A stretch of 64,000 bases of DNA from Coremacera marginata. Taxonomy: Eukaryota; Arthropoda; Insecta; Diptera; Sciomyzidae. The stretch lies in the NCBI GenBank assembly GCA_914767935.1, contig OU612045.1:62012190-62076189 (forward strand), read 5' to 3'. Below the pieces are notes generated by a model, which was not told the DNA's origin, did no database searches, and was given only the letters and a program-made list of their open reading frames with translations. Below are positions 23,200 through 32,870 of this stretch, one piece after another. Every line of letters begins with the position of its first letter. Within the stretch, counting starts at the first letter, position 1. The position numbers and the translations under genes were made by a program.

Positions 23200-23905
23200 G
23201 TAGACAGATAGATGAGTAGAAATATGCGTGGTAACATTATAGGGACCGCCACTTGGTCCCATTGCACCTACGTACCAAGTCTCACTATCAAAACGTGTAC
23301 AGCTCAGAAATAACAATGATTTCCGAAAAATCGGCGTAGATAAAGTTTTTTTTTTAAGTGTACAAGTGGGCGTGGCATACTTCGTATATATGACCGCCAC
23401 TTAGAACATCTGCATATGAAGTGTTACTATCAAAACGTGTACAACTCAGGAATAAGCATGATTTCGAAAAAGTGAGCGTATATATGGTGCATTTTTTGAA
23501 CAGTTGTCGACAATAACCATATGAACTAAATTACCAAATATTATTCTTCTACGGTAAAAGCAGTCTGATATAAAGCATTTTTACTGATTTGTGGGCGGTA
23601 AAAGTGGGCGTGCCAACTTTTATATATACATAGTGACTGCCACTTGGACCCATAGCACCTGCATACCAAGATTCACTATCAATACGTGTACAACTCAGGA
23701 ATAAGCATGATTTAGATAAAGTGGGAATAGATATAGTGCGGCCATGCCCATTTTTTGTGCATTGGCCGATAGTAATCATATAAACTAAATTATACTCTCA
23801 GAATGTTGCTTCAGTATCCCTAAAAATTTCATAAAGATTGGTTCGGCGGTTTTGAAGTCTATACGTGATATACACACATACCCACATACATACATCCATT
23901 TTTAT
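23200..23905 (+). repeat. Tandem-unit repeat ('GACCGCCACTTGG' family)
   Basis: Three diverged units each carry GACCGCCACTTGG (or ACTGCCACTTGG), a CACTATCAAAACGTGTACAA-type block and CTCAGGAATAAGCATGATTT: near 23245-23330, 23390-23470 and 23632-23715. A fourth relative is at 31185-31240. It ends in the terminal module TTCGGCGGTTTTGAAGTC, then CATACATACATCCATTTTTA, whose last bases are split by the Tc3-like insertion. The remainder continues at 25500-25512. Non-coding. Confidence 0.7.
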
Positions 23906-23908
23906 ATA

Positions 23909-25499
23909 AGGTGCGATTCATATTTATAGCCCACCTTCGCAATAGTTAAAATTTAACAACATTTAAACTTTAAAAATACTAAAAAGCTTAACAAATGTTT
24001 GTATTATGATTTTAAGCCCAATGGCAACCCATATTTCTGCTTGACATTTGAAGACCCGTTATATTTACTCTTTTGTTTTTGGCTAAGTTTGCTTCGTTTC
24101 ATAATTATAACTCAAATGCATTAACATTCAAATAAAAGGTTGGTTTCAGGTTTAATAATTAAAAAAAAGGTGTGTTTTTTAAAAAAGAATTTTTTAGTCA
24201 ACGATGCCACGAGGAACAAATTTATCAGAGATTGAAAAAGGTAAAATTCTAGCCTGGGTGTCCGATGGAATTTCAAAAAGCGAAATTTCGCGTAAAATTG
24301 GAAGAAGTCGGCGAGTAATTGCAAATTTTCTGAAGAACACGGAAGAATATGGGAAAATAAAGAGATCAGGTCGAAAGAGAAAGTTGTCCGATAGAGAAGA
24401 GCGACAAATAATACGCCAAGTGAGCAACTCATCTGCAAGCTGCTCCCACTTAGCAAGAGGTTGCAGCACAAAGGTGTCAAAATCAACAGTTTGGCGTGTA
24501 CTTAAGCGAAACCCAAATATTTGCCGCTCCAGAATGAAGGTCATTCCGAGGTTGCAACCCCGTCACAAAGTGGCACGGCTTGAATTTGCTCAACAAAATA
24601 TGGCCACTGATTGGTTCTCGGTAAGCCATATCAGAAATCTTCTTGTTCGATTTGTGAAAATTTCTTTTTTCGATTAAGGTGATATTTTCGGACGAAAAGA
24701 AATGGAATCTCGACGGACAAGATGGGATAAATTTCTACTGGCGTGATTTAAGGAAGGAGCCCCGCTACTTCTTCAAACGAAACTTCGGTGGTGGTTCGGT
24801 AATGGTCTGGGGAGCATTTACTGCACAAGGGACACTGGAAATCCAGTTCACGTCATCGAAAATGAAAAGTGCAGACTACATTGCAGTATTGCAAAGCAGT
24901 TTGGAGCCGTTTTTTCGCCAACCGAGTGACAAGAACTGGATTTTTCAGCAAGATAATGCTCGAATCCATACAAGTACAGAAACAAAAAAATGGTTTTCCC
25001 TTAAAAATATTAATATTTTAGAATGGCCAGCGTGCTCCCCAGATCTCAACCCTATCGAAAATATATGGGGAGTAATGGTTCGCCGTGTTTACGCCGATAG
25101 TCGCCAATATAACAGCGTTAAGGAGCTGAAAGCTGCCATTATAAGCACTTGGGAGACTTTGGAAGCCAACATTTTAAATAATTTAATTTTATCCATGCGC
25201 AATAGAATTTTTGAAGTAATAAAGGCCAAAGGGGGCCACATAAACTTGTAATCTGCTTATTTTAATTTTTTACATGTAGACAAAATGGAATAATGCAATA
25301 TGGGTTATAAATATGAAATGCTTGTTCAGAGAATTATAACAATTTAAGTCACAGAATTTAAAAAGAACAAATAAAAAATATATATTATCGAATTTATTTT
25401 TCATTTCTTACCATATTTGAATGTTGTTATGTAATTTGAGAGCGTACAAGTTGAATACGATATCATAAAGAGGGTGGGTTATATAAATGAAACGCACCT
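23909..25499 (+). mobile_element. Intact-looking Tc3-like transposon
   Basis: The element begins AGGTGCGATTCATATTTATA and its other end, inverted, reads AGGTGCGTTTCATTTATATA; the imperfect terminal repeats run to about 28 bp (both include CCCACC). It is flanked by TA (23907-23908 and 25500-25501), the target duplication of Tc1/mariner elements. Length 1591 bp. It encodes a full transposase (24204-25251) with one short intron. It sits inside the 3' tail of an older repeat. Complete ends plus an uninterrupted coding sequence make this the youngest and possibly still active transposon in the window. Confidence 0.92.
24204..25251 (+). CDS. Tc3-like transposase, two exons
   Basis: Cut-and-paste transposase of the Tc1/mariner superfamily, acting on its own terminal repeats. 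Exon 1 is 24204-24620 (139 codons), the intron 24621-24678 (58 bp, GTAAGC...TTAAG) and exon 2 24679-25251 (190 codons plus stop). The product of 329 residues equals the known length of C. elegans Tc3A. Exon 1 starts MPRGTNLSEIEKGKILAWVS and holds two HTH domains, the second with a KSTVWRVLKRNP block. Catalytic triad: Asp in FSDEKKWNLDG, Asp in FQQDNARIHTS, Glu in SPDLNPIENIWG, with 34 residues between the last two (DD34E). GGGSVMVWGAF is also intact. Without splicing, exon 1 runs into a stop after 18 further codons. No frameshift or stop seen in either exon; splicing is inferred from the consensus sites and frame. Confidence 0.92.
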
Positions 25500-25501
25500 T
25501 A

Positions 25502-26404
25502 TATAAATAGAAGATTGTATAAAGAAAATCGAAATTGAAAAAATCGAAAATTTGATAAAAAATCGGTTTCTAAAATAGCCCGAAGCAGGGTTTGACAACT
25601 CTAGTTGAAATACATATACGTATAACGTTTGAAAAGTTGTACATTTTTGGGCAATTTTGAGACAAAAATCTACTGTGCGTTTGTGTTAGTGCAATACTGT
25701 CTAAAGGCAATCTGAAGCTTAATTCATTTTTGACTTTTTTAGCCACACATTTTTTCGTCAAAGTACATACTTCTTAATTCTATTAGATTCCTATTTCTAC
25801 GTAGGCCTATGAAACTCTATTCTTAGGTAAAAGTTTCATAGGATTTAGTGGCAGATAATGTCTATACTTTTGAAATAAATGAATTTTGTCATCATACTGA
25901 TACATTTTATCAGCAGCATGTGGTTGAAATTGTAGTTGGACAGTATTGTTGTTTACAATACGGGCAGTTTTCGTAATGAAGTATATATACGGTGAACATC
26001 CGTACTGTATTATGCAAAATAGTTTTGTGTTTTAAGCCTTTGCTCCGTATGAATTAGTTTTTTATATAAAAGATATGTAGCTTTGGTATTTTAAGATGTG
26101 TTAAGGCTGTATTTATCCTAATAAAATCTATGAAATTTAATTAAAACAATAAATAAAAAATGTCTGGACTTTTTTACAGATTTTTTTTTTTTAATTTGCT
26201 GATCTAAAGTTTATTTTATATTTTCTTCATTACAAATAATAATAATATAAGTCTGCTTTTAAGCTAATACTATTAAATACCTATGGAAATGTTACAATTT
26301 TCAACAACATTAAAGCTTCAATAACTTCAAAGTGATTGTTTTTGAATTGTTTTTCTTACAATAATAAATAATTTCTTAAATCAAAAAATATATGTAGCTG
26401 GTAT
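25502..26404. other. Intergenic, no gene seen
   Basis: After the last bases of the repeat split by the Tc3-like element, the sequence is AT-rich and featureless. A short palindromic phrase, CCTATGAAACTC ... AGTTTCATAGG (about 25806-25840), forms a hairpin. Confidence 0.35.
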
Positions 26405-26412
26405 GTACTCAC

Positions 26413-27245
26413 TTTCTTTGTAAACGAATTTTATTTGCAGTTGAAGTCGTCGTACGCTTCCTTCCTGAAGTGCGCTCGAGTGTAGAAATTGTTGTTGGTT
26501 TTTGTTGGTGATTTTGTTGTTTTTTTTTTTTGCTATAATTTTAAACAGATTGTTTTAATTTATTTAATTATACTCTGTCATTTTTTTGTTGTAGTTGCTG
26601 CTGCTGGTATCAAGCGTTGCAGATATGCAAGAAGCACGAAATGTTTGCGTTATTGTTGTTGTTGTTATTTCTATACTTTTTACTGTGATTTAAGCCAATT
26701 TAACACGCGTGCAGTTTGCTTGCCAAAAGCGAAACGTGATTTTGGAATGCAGCGCGTTGCCACAAAATAATACTAGAGGACGGAACAATGGCGCAGTAGC
26801 AGAGCGACAGCGGCAGCAGTAGAAGCAGCAGCAATAACAATGGTTTAAGTTGACGAAAGCGACAGCGTGAATGATGATGTACTGACTGCCAAAAGCACAC
26901 AAACATACACACAATTCACTAATTATAAATTAACTTTTGTTTTTTTTTTTGGTTTTTTCTACACTTTTTTGTAGTTATTTTATTTTATTGCATTTTTTGC
27001 GCAAGTTTATTTTTATCACATAGATACTTTTAATAATGTTCGAAATTTTCCTCAAAATTCACTGCACTATCTGAATATCTAAAATTTTTAAAACAAATAC
27101 ATGATGTGATTGTTTTTAAATAAATAATTGCAACTGCTGCAAGACCGCAGCTTATCTATAGACACTCGTGCACTTTAATCTGCGTGTGCAGATAGCTTTG
27201 TATCTAGCGGATAATGCAAGCATTTTATTGGCCGATTTTCGCACT
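26413..27245 (-). other. Putative 5'UTR exon of an unidentified minus-strand gene
   Basis: Read leftward, 27245 to 26413 would be a first exon. It starts at an initiator-like ATCAGTGC, has a long leader with CAG/CAA-rich stretches (26780-26850 on the other strand, 26490-26520), and ends CAAAGAAA before a consensus donor GTGAGTAC (26412-26405). It contains no long open frame, consistent with a fly 5'UTR. A rival reading on the plus strand is a terminal exon at 26441-26485: acceptor TTATTTGCAG, then 14 codons ending LKSSYASFLKCARV and a stop, with G/C-rich third positions. I favour the leader reading because a matching promoter is present, but neither is proven. Confidence 0.3.
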
Positions 27246-27280
27246 GATATGATTGTGAGCTGGTGCTATTGTTATATATT
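27238..27280 (-). promoter_or_regulatory. Candidate core promoter (TATA + initiator)
   Basis: Minus strand: ATATATAAC (TATAA beginning at -31) and CATATCAGTGCG, where ATCAGTG matches the fly initiator with +1 at 27245. The spacing is right for a TATA-Inr promoter. Seen by eye only; similar matches arise by chance in AT-rich DNA. Confidence 0.35.
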
Positions 27281-28840
27281 TTTGAATTGTTATATTGTGT
27301 GGATCATAGCCATTATACTGCGCGACAAAATCATTCGGCATTCATGGCGAATATCACTTCGAGACTCATAGAAAGCAAAAAAAAAAAAAATTTAAAACGA
27401 AATACGTGCGTGCAATTCATCGGTTTGTGCATCGATTGGATTCAATTCTCACTTCAATTCTTCGCAAATTGAATGAATTAAATAATGTTGGTGATTTGCC
27501 TAAATTCATTCAATTTAAAGAGCTTTGTTTTGTTTGCTTAATAAAAATCACAAGCTAAGTAGTTGCTGCATTTTATTCATAAATTAAGTGGGGGGCAAAC
27601 AGAAAATAATAATACTCGTATCATAATTTATATTTTATGAACGAAATATTTGCGCCACGCGCATCCATCTTTTGCACCATCGTCAAACCCGTCAGGCGGT
27701 AAATTTAGCCGAGGACGCGGATCACGCGTCGCTTCGTTTGTGTCTTCGAGTTGTCAATATCTACACATGAATTAGTTCAAATTTCGTCTAATCGGCGTTG
27801 CCACTGTTTCTTCTATTAGCATTTTTTATTGCTTTTAATTTTTTTTTCCAAATTTTTTTATTTATTTCCTTTGCTACCAACTTTACACACATGCGATTCA
27901 ACAGTGTTAAAGAAGGTTTTCTTTTTTGTGTGCAGAATGTTGTATATATTTTGGATATTGTTGTTGTTAACGTTGTTGTAATTGTCATGACAATAATTTG
28001 TTCGTTATAATTCGCTGTTTATTTTTCGCTCATATTTGTAAATAATTCTCTTGCTTTTATCATGTGTTCGTGTCTGTATGAAGTTTCGTTTATTTTACCA
28101 ACAACTGACTGACACATTTTTTTTTTTTTTTTGGTTTACTGTTCGCAGGAAGTTGTTGCCATGACACTGCTACGTTAATTGGTGTTAGTGCCAAAAAAAC
28201 ACGATAGAATGTAGCTGTGTATCCTAAGGATCATGTTATAGGATATCATATGTATTTAAGTCATTAATTCTTTAACTATATCCTTTTACTTTCTATTAAC
28301 TTTAGTTAACTCTACTGCAGGTTAGTTCATAACCGTAGTGTTTTCAAATATACCGTCGAGGAATATCAGATAAGTTAAAAAAAAAGGAGTTTATTGATTC
28401 TCATATAAAATTTCTAAATAGTTTAACAAAGGCTCAAAAGTTAAAAATTGATATGATAGTTAGAAATATAGAGTGGATATTCACAAAAACGAAATTAGAA
28501 ATTGTTGGAGAAACGTTGTTTTCAAATCGATAGTTTCTCTATGCAAGTTTAGAGATTTTTTTTTTAGTAACAATCCCTTAAATTAATATATTGTTAACAT
28601 GAAAAATACAATTATTTGAGTTGTTTGCGTTCAAGTTAAATAGCAATCAAAAAAACAAATATATCGTTAAGGGCAGGGACTCATTTAAGAAACCGGAAAA
28701 TAGTATCGTATGAGTTTTAGGAATTTTTTTTTCGTGAGGAAAGAATAAAGTTGGAACTTTTAAGCTTTGGAATTTATACGTGTAAAAACGCATTTATGGC
28801 AATACAAATATTTGGTTTTTCTTATTAAACAAGATGGTGC
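27281..28840. other. TE-poor non-coding stretch upstream of the candidate promoter
   Basis: No coding sequence supported. GC-richer islands at 27655-27740 (GCGTCGCTTCG, CCGAGGACGCGG) in AT-rich DNA, without recognisable transposon debris, suggest regulatory DNA. T tracts at 27838 and 28120. Confidence 0.3.
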
Positions 28841-29840
28841 TTGGATGATGCGCCTGCCTGTCCAAAGCCACGAAGAAAAAGTAGGATGGCTGCAGGGAGA
28901 CGTATCACGGTTGTCAACATGAACTAGTCATGTCAACTCTAGCACGGCGTTGACGGCCATTCCTTAGAGCAGGTATGGAAAGTGGGTATATCACTTCAAT
29001 ACGGCCTCTGAATGAAGTAGCAATTGTCGAGTTGAAGTTGTTAGCAGTGGGATAGTCAAACCCGCGAAAATGAGGAGATCTGATCTATCTCCAACAAAGA
29101 TACCAAAATAAAGCTTTTTATGTAAAAGCTTAAAAGACATATAATACTTCATCCAACCTTCTCATAATGGAGATAATAGTGATCATAATGGTGATATTTA
29201 GGCACTTCTAGTTTTCGGTGACGGATTTACTTAGCCTGTCCTGATAACTACGTAGAATGCCAGCCATGCACGATTTAGTGTATAAGCTGCACACGGACAG
29301 TTATAAAAGTTCATATTTTAACTTTTTGTCTTTTTGTAGGTTTCTGTGTTGTAGAGCCTCATCTGGAGGCTCTTTCCGCAGATTGGCCGGCGGGAGTTGC
29401 GCTTAATATGACTGGGCTGGTATATCCCTCAATAAGATTGCATAGGCATCGTCTCCATCTCCATCGTAGATGGCAAATGAGAGTACGCCAACCACTGCCA
29501 ATTTAGCAGTAGCTAAATTAACTAAAACTAAATTTAGCTAGGCTCTAGCGGGGATATTGTATGGAATTTATTCATAAATAGGGCGCAGGTCTCGCTTTGT
29601 GGTTGTGGAAATCACATCCAGTACGTTTCTGGGTCCAGTACGTTTTTTAGTGCCATGAGTGCTTTACTAGTTTGAACGAACTGGTAAAGCTAATACAGGT
29701 CCGTGTATTACTGGTATTCATTTACGCATCTTAAATGTGTGACAAAGTGCTGGTTGTTCGTTCCATGAGCAACGGACACAGAGTTCATGGGGCCAAAAAG
29801 AATATGGTAGAGCCTTAACAGCGGTTCTATAAACACAAAC
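28841..29840. other. GC-richer relic of unknown nature
   Basis: About 1 kb with base composition unlike its surroundings and phrases such as GATTGGCCGGCGGGAGTTGC (29381) and GCATCGTCTCCATCTCCATC. On neither strand is there an open frame above background, and no transposon motif was recognised. It reads like a decayed retrotransposon or pseudogene. Confidence 0.3.
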
Positions 29841-30635
29841 ATAGTATTTCTGTATTATCATGACACAACTATGACACTGTAAACCAATTTTATGAGTCAG
29901 TTAGTTAGAATGTTAGTTAGAACACATTCTGATCAATATGCAACATTATTTTCATTTATGTTTTATTAATTCGACAAATAACTATCAACAGAATAACCAC
30001 AATATTTGTTCAAGAAATATAAAAGGTTTCATATTTTACATTTTTTCTTTGCACCGAAAAATTTTAACCATATGTTTTGTTTTAGATCCATTTCACATAC
30101 TTTTATCTAAATATATTCAAGCTGAACATATTTGTGACTTATATTTATCCTCTGACAGTATTTATAATATTATAAACAATATTATGATATACTCCTCATA
30201 ATCTACCGAGATTTGGATCAATCCATTTCTTACTTTTAAACACATTTTTATATCTTATTTAGTCACAATACAATATCAGTAAGAAAGGAGATATAAAAAC
30301 AGATGAATTTTGTGAGTTTCCAAGTGGCAATGAGTCTATAGATGATTAATATGAGAGAGACACCGACAGAATTACTTCTGATGATGAATGCAGTAACAAT
30401 TCAGATACAAAAAAAAAGTAGGCAGTGGGGGGACTGCCGACCAAAGTGAAAACTTAAAGCTATGAAATAACATTGCTGTTATGAATTTCCGAAGTAGCTA
30501 GAGTCGGGAAATCAGACTACTTTTTACTTTTTTAACTCTTTTTATCAATTTATGCATTATTGAATGTATAAACTGCTATTTTTTAATGTTTATATATAAT
30601 ATATTTTTAACACAATTACTTTAGTTAGGTTATCG
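29841..30635. other. AT-rich, possible tiny coding relic at 30285-30420
   Basis: At 30295-30415 a plus-strand frame is rich in acidic residues (TDEFCEFPSGNESIDD, one stop, YERDTDRITSDDECSNNSD), reminiscent of the acidic N-terminus of piggyBac-type transposases, but nothing downstream supports that. The 87-codon frame at 29938 is AT-rich and has no recognisable features. Confidence 0.25.
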
Positions 30636-30733
30636 GTAAATGGCTCGGTAATCGGTTGATAATCGCTTCGGCAATTGGTAATCGGTTGGTAATCGGTAAT
30701 TGGTTCGATAATCGGTTAGTAATCGCCTCGGTT
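30636..30733. repeat. Degenerate short tandem repeat (TAATCGGTT-like)
   Basis: Some eight to ten imperfect 9-12 bp units built on GGTAATCGGTT, with variants GATAATCGCTTCGG and GTAATCGCCTCGG. Confidence 0.75.
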
Positions 30734-30970
30734 ATAAAAACAATCTGACCAAACATGTTTGCCTAGCATAAACACGACATAAGCAATACTGTACAATGCA
30801 ACAGAAATGAACAGCTAAAAGGGTGATGATATTGCTAACAACGTGATGATAACGCGAATCTATAGTTTTGCTCTCTACCAGAAAGTGCTCAATGCGCCTA
30901 AAGAAGTTTTCAATTAAAAAAAAAGTTCCGTGTAACAATTAGAGCATGAAAAATTAATTTATAAATTTAC

Positions 30971-31260
30971 TAGATGGAATACCCGGCGAAGCCCGGGGTG
31001 GCGTAGCATTTAGGGTGTATATACTCACTTTTCTAGACCTTAAACTGCTCATTATATCAAAAAATATATGTGCAAAATTTGGTTGAAGTCGAAAAAACTA
31101 TGAAGGAGCTGTTTGGCTACACACAGACATGACTATATTCAGATAGGCGGGAAAATTAGGCGTGGCAAGATTTATATATATAGTGACCGCCACTTGGTCA
31201 CACACCAAGCATAGCTATCAAAACATGTACAACTTGGGAATTATAATTGTGGTGTAACCC
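30971..31260 (+). repeat. TACTAG-type interspersed repeat fragment
   Basis: Starts TACTAGATGGAATACCCGGC (30969) and contains GCGAAGCCCGGGGTGGCG, then AAATTTGGTTGAAGTCG and a GTGACCGCCACTTGGTC unit (31184) shared with the repeat at 23200. The start resembles those at 53603, 21709 and 54811. Confidence 0.55.
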
Positions 31261-31888
31261 AGTAGGCATTGGCCGGCCTTCGAAGGGCTACTAGCAGGCC
31301 TTAAAATGGATGTCGGAGGCCTACCCTACTCATATGAAAGCCCATATACTTTTTTAAATGAAATGGCCAAATTTTCCAGGCCTTCCGCTCTCCTTTATTT
31401 AAAGAGGCTTGCTATAAGCACTCCTTTAGAATGGCTTAAAGAAGAGGTTAACCAAAACAATTAAAAAAATATTTTTGTTTTATTTCTTGTAATGTATACC
31501 TACCTATTTATTCTGTGATTTTATTTTATTTTACATATTTTTGTCAGATAAGAATATTTACAAGTCATGACGTTGGTTATTATTCAGTATTTTTTAACTA
31601 ATATATATTTTAACTTTTAACGAAAAAGTAACCCTGAAATATAAGCAGAACCAGTTTTTGTAGGAAAAATATAATTGTTGTACTGCCCTGGGTAGCGAAA
31701 AATTAGGCTACCAAAAATTCTCAAAATTTCACGCAGGAGAATGAATGCTTACTATTTCAAACGAATTTTTCAAACTCTGTCTACACAACTTTTACATACA
31801 AAATTTTTTTTTTTTTTGTAATTAAAAATGGGATTTTTCTATTTTGTGTACTTCTTACGGTATTCTATAATTTTTAAGCTACTTATGC
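31261..31888. other. Intergenic, no gene seen
   Basis: Contains a short GC-richer part (31260-31330) with nested inverted phrases (GGCCGGCC, GGCCTTC...GAAGGCC-like). Otherwise AT-rich, with no recognisable feature. Confidence 0.35.
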
Positions 31889-32332
31889 CCGTATGATACT
31901 TAATTTTTTTTTTCCAATTTTAAAATCTGAAAACAAGTGGCGCGTGGGCAGGACAGACACATTTTGTAAGAAAAGGATAAACGTTGTTATTTTTTTATTT
32001 CTGGTTTTTTTAAGAGCAGCTGCTTTTAATAAATCAATCTCAGCTACACACATCACTTCCAATTCAGCATACATTTATCTTATATAGTTTTGTTTACTCT
32101 AAAAACGTCAAATAATTATTAACAGCACAGTAAATATTTGATCGAAACTTAACGAAGAACGAATTGAAAGAAACGACAAAAAAATTCAAAGATACAGTTC
32201 GTCCTACAAATATTTTTGCAATTCGTACCATATGCGTACTCACTCACACCAATTGAATCCATGCATTCGTGCTATTTGAACTGCTCTAGTTATAATTTTC
32301 AATGGTCAATTTAATTAAGTATCATACAGGCT
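31889..32332 (+). mobile_element. MITE, 444 bp, GTATGATACTTAATT ends
   Basis: The left end GTATGATACTTAATT (31891) is exactly mirrored by AATTAAGTATCATAC (32314-32328). The internal sequence has no coding capacity. A second, inverted copy follows at 32429-32870. Confidence 0.7.
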
Positions 32333-32428
32333 TTAGTAGTATACCTCCTACAGCTTTTCCCTTATCACGGAATAAAAAAAAAAAATAAAAAAAAAATATA
32401 TATAATTTTAAGCATTATGCTTGCCTAG

Positions 32429-32870
32429 TAATGAAGCCAGTATGATACTTAATTTTTTGGCTCAATTCTTGTCACTGAAAATGAAAACTAGAGCAGTTCA
32501 AATAGCACGAATGTATGGATTCAATTGGAGTGAGTGGGTACGCATATAGTACGAATTGGAGAAAAATTTGTAGGACGGACTGTATTTTCTTTGCATTTTT
32601 TTTGCCGTTTCTTTCAATTCGTTCTTCGTTAAGTTTCAATCAAATATTTACTGTGCTGTTAATAATTAATTTCACATTTTTAGAGTAAACAAAACTATTT
32701 AAGATAAATGCATGCTGAATTGGAAGTGTTGTGTGTAGCTAATATTATTTTATTAAATGCAGCTGCTCTTAAAAACACCAAAAATAAAAAAGTAACAACG
32801 TTTATCCATTTCTTACAAAATATGTCTGTCCTGCCCACGCGCAACTTGTTTTCAGATTTTAAAATTGTTT
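32429..32870 (-). mobile_element. Second copy of the same MITE, inverted
   Basis: It matches 31889-32332 in reverse over about 400 bp, for example GAGCAGTTCAAATAGCACG against CGTGCTATTTGAACTGCTC, and GGCAGGACAGACA against TGTCTGTCCTGCC. It keeps one terminal repeat (GTATGATACTTAATT at 32431) but the other end is missing, so it is truncated. With its partner it makes a hairpin with arms of ~400 bp and a spacer of about 100-160 bp. Confidence 0.75.

Noticed and set aside
24121..24544. Two 116-121 codon minus-strand frames
   Set aside because: Antisense shadows of transposase exon 1.
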